DNA of 6,310 nucleotides from Gammaproteobacteria bacterium (GCA_003231795.1 QIJI01000453.1:1-6310), one strand, 5' to 3'; shown: positions 1 to 6,310, counted from the first letter of the stretch. Notes: generated by a model not told the origin, from the sequence alone. Numbers and translations are program-made.

Positions 1-27
1 CACAGAGAAAATCGTACTGAAGCAGAT
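1..27 (+). other. Window edge; possible 3' end of an upstream gene
   Basis: These bases precede the first complete gene. Two plus-strand frames could be the tail of an upstream gene. One ends at a TGA at 18-20, just before the next start. The other stays open through this stretch and stops at a TAA at 53-55, which would overlap the next gene by 28 bases. The third frame runs open into the LolA-like gene, so a start outside the window cannot be excluded. No protein family can be recognised from so few residues. A tight or overlapping junction would fit an operon that continues to the left. Confidence 0.3.
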
Positions 28-672
28 ATGGTCACTAAAAACGTTCTTTCGATAAAACTATGCCTGCTGACGATAATGGGTTACACGCTGTTAGTGCCCG
101 TTGCCAACGCGGCTGAAAAAATCTGGACGGTTGAGCGTTTGATGCAGGAATTGTCGAAGGTCAGTTATGCCAGTCTCAATTTTGTTGAAACCCGTCAGTC
201 GATGTTTCTGTCTGCGGATTTGGTAATCGAAGGTAATATCCAGTACCGCGCCCCGGATTATATTGAAAAAGTAACCGTTTCACCGATGGCCGAGAAAATT
301 GTGGTAGATGGCGATACTATGCTGGTTGAAAAGCTCGGTGATACTAAAAGGCAAGGCATGGTCGTGGAACAGAAATACTATTCGATCGAGTCTTACCCGG
401 TACTGAAAGCCACTGTCGGCAGCATTCGTTACATTCTCGCCGGAAATTTCGAGATGTTGGGCGAATACTATGACATGACGATTTCAGGTCTGTGTGAAAA
501 CTGGACCCTGGAACTGATACCCAAAACGGAGGAGATTTCAGACTATGCCCAAAAGATCATATTGTCTGGAAACGAGTCCAGTATTCTCAGGTATGTGACT
601 ATCCAGGCTGATGGTGACGAATCCGTCATGACCCTGATTTACGATAAGCTAGAAAAGGCTAGTAAAATATAA
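28..672 (+). CDS. LolA-like periplasmic lipid-carrier protein (aryl polyene cluster type)
   Basis: This 214-residue protein begins with a basic N-terminus, a hydrophobic core at about residues 9-25, and an ANA-A signal peptidase I site at about 28/29, so it should be exported to the periplasm. The mature part fits the LolA-like family: a segment like NFVETRQSMFLSADLVIEG (51-69), then YRAPDYIEK (73-81), VVDGD (92-96), and near the C-terminus ADGDESVMTLIYDKLE (194-209). In that family the half-barrel fold binds acyl chains. Members encoded beside an MMPL exporter are typical of aryl polyene and xanthomonadin clusters, where they are thought to carry the lipid product to the outer membrane. There is no lipobox cysteine, so it should be soluble. 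The ATG at 28 is chosen because it directly precedes the signal peptide; its ribosome binding site is weak. The exporter gene follows 11 bp downstream, which suggests co-transcription. It is unlikely to be the housekeeping LolA because of this context and sequence. Confidence 0.82.
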   Translation: MVTKNVLSIKLCLLTIMGYTLLVPVANAAEKIWTVERLMQELSKVSYASLNFVETRQSMFLSADLVIEGNIQYRAPDYIEKVTVSPMAEKIVVDGDTMLVEKLGDTKRQGMVVEQKYYSIESYPVLKATVGSIRYILAGNFEMLGEYYDMTISGLCENWTLELIPKTEEISDYAQKIILSGNESSILRYVTIQADGDESVMTLIYDKLEKASKI

Positions 673-683
673 CGCGAGTTACC

Positions 684-3038
684 GTGGGGACAACAAGCTA
701 TAAAGCAGTCATCGTTATGGGGCTTGTATTCACCGCAATCGTGATAGTCACCTCAAGATTCCAGATTGCCAACAACCTGACGTTATTTTTGCCCGAACCC
801 GATACTAAATTTGAGCGGTTGCTGCACCACCAGTTGGATAAAAGCGCGTCTTCAAATATGATTTTCCTCGCATTTTCCGGTCTGCCGGAAGATGTGCTAG
901 CCGAGTTTAATCAACGCATAACTGAAAAACTGCGAGCCTCGAAAACCTTCGGTCGGGTGATCAATAACGCCGAAAACCTGAACCAGAGTGTGTTGGAGTT
1001 TTTGCAGAAGTATCGTTATCTGTTAACCCCCAACGATCTGTCCAACCAATTTTCGGCGAACGGATTAAAGTCATCGTTACAACAGCGACTGCAAGGGTTG
1101 GCGTCGTCCGCAGCACCTTTGGAAAAACGATATCTGCGCCAGGATCCGACGGGTGAAATCAGCGGGTTGCTGGATGACTGGCAAGGTAAAGTCAGCCGGC
1201 ACAAGCGACCCATCGAAATCAACGGGGTCTGGTTTTCGGATGACCGTAGCAGAACCCTGGTTCTGGTCGAAATCGCCGCGGATATTTCCCAAATGGAAAA
1301 TCAGATCGCGGCGGTGAAAGAGATACGTGAACTATACGCTTCGATGCAACTCCCCGGCATGAATCAGATCATGGTTGGACCTGCCGTTTTTGCGGTCGAA
1401 ACCGGGGAAGACATTCAGAATGACATCAAGTGGTTGACCCTGGCTGCGATCGTTCTGGTAACGTTGTTTTTGTTTGCTGTCTATCGATCTCTAAAAACGG
1501 TAATACTTGTCATCTGCCCGTTGGTTGCAGGCGTTGCCGTGGCCATGGCCGCGATTTTACTGCTATACGATGAAATTCAGGGCATTACGCTGGCCTTTGG
1601 TATCACCCTGATTGGCGTCGCGGTCGATTACCCGATTCATATGCTTGCCTGTCTCAGAGGTGACGACACTAAAAACCAGGCGGATCTGGAAAAAATCTGG
1701 GGTACCTTGAAGCTCGGGGTGTTTTCAACCGTGGTGGCTTATGCCGCGTTCCTGATTTCCGGTTTCGAGGGGCTGAGGCAACTCGGTCTGTTTACCATCA
1801 CGGGACTGGTCAGCGCAGCGATGTTTTCGCGCTGGGTACTGCCGGCGCTCGCATCCGGCCCAGGTCAGTCGAAACCGGGGCTGGATAAACTTAACCATCA
1901 TTTAAAAATCTGGGGGCAGAAGGCGCCCGCGTTACGCTGGGCCGTCGTCGTTGGGGCGCTTGTGTCATTGGGTCTGTTAAGTTTTTCCGGTGTTCCGGTG
2001 TTACATCTGAACGTCGACTCATTAAGCCCTGTCAGCGAGAGTCGTCGTGCCGAAGGAAAGCTGTTGCGTTCGGATCTTGGATTCTGGTACGGCGGCAGCA
2101 TGATGATGATTACCGCAAAAGACAATGAAGCCGTGCTGCAATACAGTGAGAATATTCAATCTTATCTGGATGCCCTGGTCGACGACAAGGCCATCGACGG
2201 CTATGACATGGCTTCCCATTTTCTGCCCAGTAGGCAACGCCAGTCTCTCAACCAATCCCGGATCATCGATATCGAGAGTCTGCAGGAGAATCTGAAGCAG
2301 GCCCTGGTCGATCTACCATTCAGAAAAAATACCTTTGATCCTTTTATTGATGACGTGCGAAAAGCGAAACAACTGGAATTGATTGAGCCCGCTGCGCTCA
2401 GGGAAACTGTCATTGGTGGCAAGCTGAATTCGTTGTTGTTTGATTTCGAAAATGAAGCCGGTGGCGTAATTCTGTTACATGGCATCAATGATGAAGCCAG
2501 GATAAAACAGTTTGCCGAAGATCGCGACGAGCTGTACTACCTGCATCTTAAAACGGCCTCGACCGATCTGGTTGCGCATAGTGTGGACAGGGTGGCACTG
2601 AGTATGCTCGGATGCATTTTGCTGATTTACGCCGCGTTGGCATTTGCGTTCAAAAACACGAAACGACCCCTGAAAATTATGATTCCCTCCTTGTCGGCAG
2701 CAATAGTTACCGCGGCGATACTGGTGCTAACGGGTAGCCCGCTCAGCATTTTCCATCTGATTTCATTATTGCTGGTGGTAGGGCTCGGTCTCGACTATGC
2801 GCTCTTTTTTAACCGGCTGCCGGAAAATAACGATGAATGGGATACTACTTTCAAATCGTTGTGGGTCTGTGCGGTAACCACTATCCTGGTTTTCGGAATC
2901 CTGATGTTCTCACAAACGCCTCCGCTCGAGGCCATCGGTAAAACGGTGGGTCTGGGCGCGTTTATCAGTATTATTTTTGCGGCGATGTGGGCAGCCACTG
3001 CCGAGTCAACCCGGGTCAATAAATCGAGCCCGATATGA
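684..3038 (+). CDS. MMPL/RND-family inner-membrane exporter (aryl polyene cluster type)
   Basis: This 784-residue protein has the duplicated RND layout. TM1 is at about 7-24, followed by a periplasmic domain at about 25-245 and TM2-6 at about 249-388. TM7 is at about 417-440, followed by a second periplasmic domain at about 441-635 and TM8-12 at about 636-772. TM4 contains GVAVDYPIH (311-319) and TM10 contains GLGLDYALFF (700-709). Asp315 and Asp704 occupy the positions of the proton-relay aspartates conserved in MMPL transporters, so it should be proton-driven. Length and architecture match the 'predicted exporter' group that accompanies LolA-like proteins in aryl polyene clusters, so the likely cargo is a polyene- or acyl-type lipid; the cargo is inferred. 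Translation probably starts at the GTG at 684. An in-frame ATG at 717 would shorten the N-terminus by 11 residues but leave less sequence before TM1. The gene appears intact. Confidence 0.85.
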   Translation: MGTTSYKAVIVMGLVFTAIVIVTSRFQIANNLTLFLPEPDTKFERLLHHQLDKSASSNMIFLAFSGLPEDVLAEFNQRITEKLRASKTFGRVINNAENLNQSVLEFLQKYRYLLTPNDLSNQFSANGLKSSLQQRLQGLASSAAPLEKRYLRQDPTGEISGLLDDWQGKVSRHKRPIEINGVWFSDDRSRTLVLVEIAADISQMENQIAAVKEIRELYASMQLPGMNQIMVGPAVFAVETGEDIQNDIKWLTLAAIVLVTLFLFAVYRSLKTVILVICPLVAGVAVAMAAILLLYDEIQGITLAFGITLIGVAVDYPIHMLACLRGDDTKNQADLEKIWGTLKLGVFSTVVAYAAFLISGFEGLRQLGLFTITGLVSAAMFSRWVLPALASGPGQSKPGLDKLNHHLKIWGQKAPALRWAVVVGALVSLGLLSFSGVPVLHLNVDSLSPVSESRRAEGKLLRSDLGFWYGGSMMMITAKDNEAVLQYSENIQSYLDALVDDKAIDGYDMASHFLPSRQRQSLNQSRIIDIESLQENLKQALVDLPFRKNTFDPFIDDVRKAKQLELIEPAALRETVIGGKLNSLLFDFENEAGGVILLHGINDEARIKQFAEDRDELYYLHLKTASTDLVAHSVDRVALSMLGCILLIYAALAFAFKNTKRPLKIMIPSLSAAIVTAAILVLTGSPLSIFHLISLLLVVGLGLDYALFFNRLPENNDEWDTTFKSLWVCAVTTILVFGILMFSQTPPLEAIGKTVGLGAFISIIFAAMWAATAESTRVNKSSPI

Positions 3039-3178
3039 AGGTTGCATCGCAGCTTGCCACTGCAGCAGGCAACAACCGTCCCGGTGAGGTGGCAGAGTCA
3101 TCGCAGTCGGGATTATGTCAGTCGAATCTATCGAAAAGCAAAGGGGCCGGCAGCGCAAGCTTTGCCGCCGACTCCTGA
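3035..3178 (+). CDS. Doubtful 47-codon reading frame overlapping the exporter stop (ATGA)
   Basis: An ATG at 3035 overlaps the exporter's TGA by the classic ATGA arrangement used for translational coupling, and the frame stays open for 47 codons to a TGA at 3176. The predicted peptide starts MKVASQLATAAGNN and is rich in Ser, Ala and Gly. It has no signal peptide, membrane segment or motif that I recognise. In aryl polyene clusters the exporter is often followed by further operon genes, such as a DUF3261 lipoprotein or an FAD-dependent oxidoreductase, but this peptide resembles neither. It may be the degraded start of a lost gene, a small unknown protein, or chance. I consider chance or a remnant more likely than a functional gene. 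Confidence 0.15.
   Translation: MKVASQLATAAGNNRPGEVAESSQSGLCQSNLSKSKGAGSASFAADS
3131..3170 (-). terminator. Weak candidate Rho-independent terminator for mmsA
   Basis: Bases 3148-3155 can pair with 3163-3170 (four GC pairs, one mismatch, two GC pairs, one G-T) around a 7-base loop. Read on the minus strand, the hairpin lies about 30 bases past the mmsA stop and is followed by an interrupted T-rich stretch, complementary to the A-rich bases at 3135-3142. The T-tract is broken and separated from the stem by several C residues, so this is a poor match to a canonical terminator. On the plus strand there is no T-run after the hairpin, so it does not obviously terminate the exporter transcript. 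Confidence 0.25.
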
Positions 3179-3198
3179 TGTGTTAATGCCACCGGGTT

Positions 3199-4740
3199 TT
3201 AGTGTTCACCACCTTCTTTGAAATTAAACACGGCACCGGCACGAATGCCCGAAGGCCAGCGTTGTGTGACGCTCTTCATGCGAGTGTAGAAACGCACACC
3301 TTCCGGGCCATGGATATGATGATCCCCGAAGAGGGAACGTTTCCATCCACCGAAACTGTGATACGCCAACGGTACCGGAATCGGCACGTTGACGCCGACC
3401 ATGCCGATTTGCACGCGGTTGGTGTAGGCGCGAGCCGCGTCGCCGTCGCGGGTAAAAATAGCGGTGCCATTGCCGTATTCGTGGTCGTTCACCATTTGCA
3501 ATGCTGCGTCGAAGGATTCGGCGCGAACTATCGATAATACCGGGCCGAATATCTCGTCGGTATAAATGCTCATATCGGTCGTCACCTTGTCAAATATAGT
3601 GCCGCCGACGAAATGGCCATTTTCATATCCTTCGACAGTAACGCCGCGACCATCGAGTACCAGCTCAGCGCCTTGCTCCACGCCCTGGTCGATGTAGTTG
3701 ACGATGCGATCGCGTGCTTGCGGCGTAATAACCGGACCCATTTCGGTTGCGACATCGGTATAGGGACCCACCTTGAGCGCGGCAACCCGAGGTTTCAGTT
3801 TCTCAATCATGATATCCGCGGCTTCATCACCGACCGTGACTACAACCGAGATAGCCATGCAGCGCTCACCGGCAGAACCGTAAGCCGCACCCACTACCGC
3901 GTCCGTCACCTGGTCCATGTCTGCATCGGGCATAACCACCATGTGATTTTTAGCGCCACACAGAGCCTGTACTCGTTTGCCGTGCGCAGTGCCGGTTTTG
4001 TAAATGTATTCGCCAATTGCAGTTGAACCGACGAAGCTGATCCCCTGAATTCGCGGGTCACTGAGCAAGGTATCTACCGCTTCCTTGTCACCGTTGATTA
4101 CGTTCAATATCCCTGGAGGAGCACCTGCTTCGGAAAACAGCTCAGCCAGGCGCAAACCGGTTGATGGGTCGCGCTCGGAAGGTTTCAGTACAAATGTGTT
4201 GCCGCAGGCTATTGCTACCGGAAACATCCACAACGGAATCATTGCCGGGAAATTAAATGGCGTAATACCCGCGACCACGCCTAATGGCTGGCGCATGCTC
4301 CAGGTATCGACGCCATTGGCTACATTCTGGTTATATTCACCTTTCAGTAATTGTGGGATACCACAGGCAAATTCGACGACTTCGAGTCCGCGAGTTATTT
4401 CACCTTTTGCATCGTCAAGTGTCTTGCCGTGCTCCGAGGACAGAATTTCCGCCAGCTCATCCAGGTGTTTAACAATCTTGTCTCTGAAGGCAAACATGAG
4501 TTGCGCGCGTTTACCCACCGGGGTGTCGCGCCAGGCCGGGAATGCCGCCTGGGCGGAAGCAATTGCCACTTCGACTTCCGCAGTAGTCGCCAGTGGCGTC
4601 TGTGCCGTGATCTCTCCGGTCGCGGGATTGTAGACATCACCACCGCGTCCACTTTTCCCCTCGACCTGCTTGCTATCGATATAATGGAATATCTGCTTTT
4701 GTGCCCCAGATGCAGGCACTTCTTTGCCCAGTGTTGCCAT
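3199..4740 (-). CDS. mmsA: CoA-acylating (methyl)malonate-semialdehyde dehydrogenase
   Basis: This 513-residue cytoplasmic enzyme belongs to the aldehyde dehydrogenase superfamily, MmsA branch. It oxidises methylmalonate or malonate semialdehyde with NAD+ and CoA, releasing CO2 and forming propionyl-CoA or acetyl-CoA. This step serves valine, thymine/uracil, beta-alanine and inositol catabolism. Visible residues are TPFNF with Asn163, VLKPSE with Lys186, the cofactor-loop FVGSTAIG (Gly238, Ser239), GERCMA with catalytic Cys294, and EIFGP with Glu396. The general-base glutamate of hydrolytic aldehyde dehydrogenases is absent: GAKNH (Asn265) stands in its place, which is the hallmark of the CoA-dependent branch. 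Length is normal for the family and the C-terminus is complete. The ATG at 4740 is chosen because AGGAG lies 8 bases upstream. A longer frame back to a GTG at 4791 would add 17 hydrophobic residues encoded across that binding site and is unlikely. The gene is divergent from a major facilitator transporter. The physiological semialdehyde cannot be fixed from sequence alone. Confidence 0.95.
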   Translation of the reverse strand: MATLGKEVPASGAQKQIFHYIDSKQVEGKSGRGGDVYNPATGEITAQTPLATTAEVEVAIASAQAAFPAWRDTPVGKRAQLMFAFRDKIVKHLDELAEILSSEHGKTLDDAKGEITRGLEVVEFACGIPQLLKGEYNQNVANGVDTWSMRQPLGVVAGITPFNFPAMIPLWMFPVAIACGNTFVLKPSERDPSTGLRLAELFSEAGAPPGILNVINGDKEAVDTLLSDPRIQGISFVGSTAIGEYIYKTGTAHGKRVQALCGAKNHMVVMPDADMDQVTDAVVGAAYGSAGERCMAISVVVTVGDEAADIMIEKLKPRVAALKVGPYTDVATEMGPVITPQARDRIVNYIDQGVEQGAELVLDGRGVTVEGYENGHFVGGTIFDKVTTDMSIYTDEIFGPVLSIVRAESFDAALQMVNDHEYGNGTAIFTRDGDAARAYTNRVQIGMVGVNVPIPVPLAYHSFGGWKRSLFGDHHIHGPEGVRFYTRMKSVTQRWPSGIRAGAVFNFKEGGEH

Positions 4741-4748
4741 GGTTATGA

Positions 4749-4753
4749 CTCCT
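4749..4753 (-). promoter_or_regulatory. Shine-Dalgarno site that sets the mmsA start
   Basis: The minus strand reads AGGAG here, 8 bases before the ATG at 4740. This near-consensus ribosome binding site supports that ATG over the in-frame GTG at 4791. The site lies inside the would-be extension, and the family's conserved sequence begins only after the chosen start. Confidence 0.8.
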
Positions 4754-4808
4754 AATAGCCAAAATAAAATAATTATGCCGGTAGCGACCACGCTTGACCG
4801 GGTTTGGA

Positions 4809-4817
4809 ATGATACCA
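4809..4817 (-). promoter_or_regulatory. Candidate extended -10 element for mmsA
   Basis: The minus strand reads TGGTATCAT, which fits an extended -10 (TGn followed by TATCAT, compared with TATAAT). No good -35 hexamer lies at the usual distance, which extended -10 promoters can tolerate. Transcription would begin near 4802 and give a leader of about 60 bases. An alternative -10, CATAAT on the minus strand at 4772-4777, has an even poorer -35. The element overlaps the left arm of the inverted repeat at 4811-4841, so a protein bound there could block it. This was found by eye only. Confidence 0.25.
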
Positions 4818-4841
4818 GAGGGAACTCGATGAGTGGGTATC
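4811..4841. repeat. Nested inverted repeats, possible operator
   Basis: GATACC at 4811-4816 and GGTATC at 4836-4841 are perfect 6-base inverted arms 19 bases apart. Inside them, ACTC at 4824-4827 and GAGT at 4831-4834 form a second, shorter inverted pair. The pair of repeats lies in the divergent mmsA/transporter intergenic region and overlaps a candidate mmsA -10, so a regulator-binding site is plausible. Short repeats of this size can also arise by chance, and no known regulator consensus is evident. Confidence 0.3.
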
Positions 4842-4921
4842 AAAAATCAATAATATGTATGAAATTTATCAGCTCTACCGGGCTAATTTTCCCTTTCGGA
4901 TTGTTCAGAGGTTCCTAAGAA

Positions 4922-4940
4922 TTTAGTTGCGTTTAATTGC
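4922..4940. repeat. Short tandem direct repeat with 10-bp period
   Basis: TTTAGTTGC at 4922-4930 is followed one base later by TTTAATTGC at 4932-4940. The copies differ at one of nine positions and repeat every 10 bases, about one helical turn. Such spacing would place two binding sites on the same DNA face, about 60-80 bases upstream of the transporter start. No regulator family can be named, and chance in AT-rich DNA is possible. Confidence 0.3.
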
Positions 4941-4943
4941 ACG

Positions 4944-4960
4944 GATATCTTCTCCATATC
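4944..4960. repeat. Inverted repeat upstream of the transporter gene
   Basis: GATAT at 4944-4948 and ATATC at 4956-4960 are perfect inverted arms separated by 7 bases, centred about 49 bases upstream of the transporter start. The position suits an operator or part of a promoter, but I could not find a convincing -35/-10 pair for the plus strand here. The arms are short, so confidence is low. Confidence 0.25.
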
Positions 4961-5000
4961 GAGTTGGTTTACTATGCTTCGATTCGCTTGAGTTATTCTG

Positions 5001-6269
5001 ATGTCATCAGTAACCACGATCGCCAGTCCGCGTAAAGCCATGATCGCGTTTGCGCTGGGGGCGCTGTTTTTCGGCTATGCCTTCGTGCAGCGCGTATCGC
5101 CGAGCGTGATGACCAACGAATTGATGCGCGAGTTCGCCGTTGGTGGTGCGGCGCTCGGTTCGCTTTCGGCCTTTTACTTTTATGCCTACGCATCGATTCA
5201 ATTGCCGGTGGGCATGCTGACCGACCGATTCGGCCCGCGCAAATTAATGAGTTTTGCAGCGGCTTTGTGCATGTTTGCTTCCATCGGGTTTGCCTTCAGC
5301 GATTCGCTGGTCACCGCTTCAATCGGGCGCGCGCTCATTGGCGGCACGGTTGCATTTGCGTTTGTTGGCACGCTCGCAATTGCGGGCTACTGGTTCAAGC
5401 CATCGCAATACGCGTTGCTGGCTGGGCTGTTGCAATCGGTGGGAATGTTCGGGGCCATCTTTGGACAGGCACCGTTACGGCAACTGGTCGAGGGCATAGG
5501 CTGGCGCGGCACCATGTATCTACTGGCGGCGGTTGCACTGTTGCTGGCGTTGTTACTATTTGTGCTGGTGCCAATGCGATCGGCGCAACAAAAGCAGAAA
5601 CAACCCACCGCGGGGGTACTGAAAGGGCTCGGCGCGGTTTCGTCGAATCCGCAAACCTGGATCTGTGCGCTCAGCGGTTTCGGTATGGCGGGAACCATGC
5701 TCGGCTTTGGCGGTTTGTGGGGCGTGCCATGGCTTAGTAGTGCTTATGGTTACAGCACCACTGAAGCGGCTGGCATCACATCGATGATATTTGTCGGCTG
5801 GGCACTATTCTCTCCCCTGCTGGGCTGGCTTTCAGATCGTATCGGACGGCGTAATATCATTGTTGTTACCGGTGCAATAGTCTCGTTATTGGCGTTTGCG
5901 ATGGTTGTCCATCAAACTCCGCAAAACACCGTGTTATTGATGATGCTGATTTTTATCGTCGGTGCCGGCGGCAGCGCGATGACGGTAAGTTTCGGCTCAG
6001 TCAAAGAATTGAACGACCTCAATTACAGTAGTACTGCGCTCGGATTGATGAACATGTGTGTGGTTGGCGCCGGTGCAGTTATGCAACCGCTGATCGGGTG
6101 GTTGCTGGACATTAACTGGGATGGCAATCTGGTCGAAGGCGCTCGAGTCTACTCACAGGATAACTACGTCTTCGCGCTGAGTAGTTTGCTGGTGGTCAAT
6201 GCGCTGGCCCTCGGAGCAGCCCTTGTTCTTCGCGAAACCTACTGCCGGCAGTCCCTTTTCGAGTACTGA
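5001..6269 (+). CDS. Major facilitator superfamily transporter, 12 TM
   Basis: This 422-residue inner-membrane protein has 12 predicted membrane segments, at about 12-30, 51-71, 82-100, 103-127, 137-156, 171-191, 219-243, 258-275, 286-303, 308-330, 344-368 and 389-410. The MFS signature loop appears after TM2 as GMLTDRFGPRK (71-81) and again after TM8 as GWLSDRIGRR (275-284), showing the two six-helix halves. A central cytoplasmic loop with a Gln/Lys-rich stretch lies at about 192-215. Length is normal and the gene is intact. The N-terminal FGYAFVQRVSPSVM and the overall character resemble MFS proteins of the anion:cation symporter/organophosphate-like kind, which take up organic acids or amino acids, but the substrate is not deducible. 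The ATG at 5001 is chosen as the first plausible start; the Shine-Dalgarno match upstream is weak, and Met14 at 5040 is an alternative. Divergence from mmsA suggests import of a compound whose breakdown yields a malonate or methylmalonate semialdehyde; that link is inferred. Confidence 0.85.
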   Translation: MSSVTTIASPRKAMIAFALGALFFGYAFVQRVSPSVMTNELMREFAVGGAALGSLSAFYFYAYASIQLPVGMLTDRFGPRKLMSFAAALCMFASIGFAFSDSLVTASIGRALIGGTVAFAFVGTLAIAGYWFKPSQYALLAGLLQSVGMFGAIFGQAPLRQLVEGIGWRGTMYLLAAVALLLALLLFVLVPMRSAQQKQKQPTAGVLKGLGAVSSNPQTWICALSGFGMAGTMLGFGGLWGVPWLSSAYGYSTTEAAGITSMIFVGWALFSPLLGWLSDRIGRRNIIVVTGAIVSLLAFAMVVHQTPQNTVLLMMLIFIVGAGGSAMTVSFGSVKELNDLNYSSTALGLMNMCVVGAGAVMQPLIGWLLDINWDGNLVEGARVYSQDNYVFALSSLLVVNALALGAALVLRETYCRQSLFEY

Positions 6270-6275
6270 AGGCGG

Positions 6276-6310
6276 CGGTATCCTGAAGGGTCCGTTATAA
6301 TCGTCTTTTT
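6276..6310 (+). terminator. Candidate Rho-independent terminator after the transporter gene
   Basis: Seven bases after the stop codon, 6276-6283 can pair with 6288-6294 around a TGAA loop: seven pairs including one G-T, with T6279 bulged. A T-rich sequence follows and ends in five T residues at the window edge. The stem is imperfect and the T-run lies some 11 bases beyond it, so this is only a moderate candidate. The following sequence is not visible. Confidence 0.35.
6296..6301 (+). promoter_or_regulatory. Consensus -10 hexamer, possible promoter of the next gene
   Basis: TATAAT occurs at 6296-6301 and matches the sigma-70 -10 consensus exactly. The expected -35 region around 6273-6278 is GC-rich and does not resemble TTGACA, and there is no TGn extension. 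It could drive a gene beyond the window, or be part of the T/A-rich tail of the hairpin just upstream. Confidence 0.2.

Noticed and set aside
1016..3019. Minus-strand frames of about 68-95 codons inside the exporter gene
   Set aside because: They are short, overlap one another, have no recognisable features, and lie fully within an intact MMPL coding region.
3054..3072. TTGCC/GGCAA inverted repeat just after the exporter stop, considered as a terminator
   Set aside because: The stem is only five pairs with a nine-base loop, and no T-run follows on either strand.
3039..3198. Mobile-element or attachment-site scar at the convergent junction
   Set aside because: No terminal inverted repeats, transposase fragment, tRNA end or direct duplication is visible; only the abrupt change of gene context is suggestive.
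3202..4755. Several plus-strand frames of 111, 137, 182 and 134 codons opposite mmsA
   Set aside because: They lie antisense within a clearly conserved MmsA coding sequence, show no recognisable domains, and are explained by codon bias of the real gene.
4741..5000. Riboswitch or small RNA in the 260-bp divergent region
   Set aside because: I see no strong multi-helix structure or recognisable riboswitch core; the short repeats fit protein-binding sites better.
4993..5737. Alternative frames on both strands inside the MFS transporter gene, including one of 156 codons
   Set aside because: The main frame shows continuous membrane segments and both MFS loop motifs; the alternatives contain Cys/His/Arg-rich sequence typical of out-of-frame translation.

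Overview
The window looks like a piece of a proteobacterial chromosome, most likely from a gammaproteobacterium of intermediate GC content. This rests on a LolA-like/MMPL exporter pair of the kind found in aryl polyene gene clusters, an MmsA-type dehydrogenase, and tight gene packing. The host assignment is an inference from gene content, not from a marker gene. I see no rRNA, tRNA, CRISPR array, insertion sequence or phage gene.

Left part (1-3038, plus strand): two co-oriented genes 11 bp apart. The first encodes a secreted LolA-like periplasmic lipid-carrier protein. The second encodes a 784-residue, 12-TM MMPL/RND exporter with paired proton-relay aspartates. Together they match the export module of aryl polyene (APE) and xanthomonadin-type clusters: the exporter would move a lipidic product across the inner membrane and the LolA-like protein would carry it towards the outer membrane. 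The biosynthetic genes are not in the window and would be expected to the left.

Middle (3039-3198): a convergent junction of about 160 bp. A 47-codon reading frame overlaps the exporter stop in an ATGA arrangement, but it resembles no family I recognise. It may be chance or the remnant of a lost operon gene. A weak hairpin here could end the opposing transcript.

Right part (3199-6269): mmsA, a CoA-acylating (methyl)malonate-semialdehyde dehydrogenase on the minus strand, is divergent from a 12-TM major facilitator transporter on the plus strand. They share a 260-bp intergenic region with several short inverted and direct repeats that could be operator sites. The arrangement suggests uptake of a small carbon compound combined with its catabolism to acetyl-CoA or propionyl-CoA, but the transporter's substrate cannot be read from sequence. 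The window ends in an imperfect hairpin with a T-rich tail and a consensus -10 hexamer.

I found no convincing previously undescribed system. The points most worth checking are the abrupt end of the exporter operon and the repeat-rich divergent promoter region.
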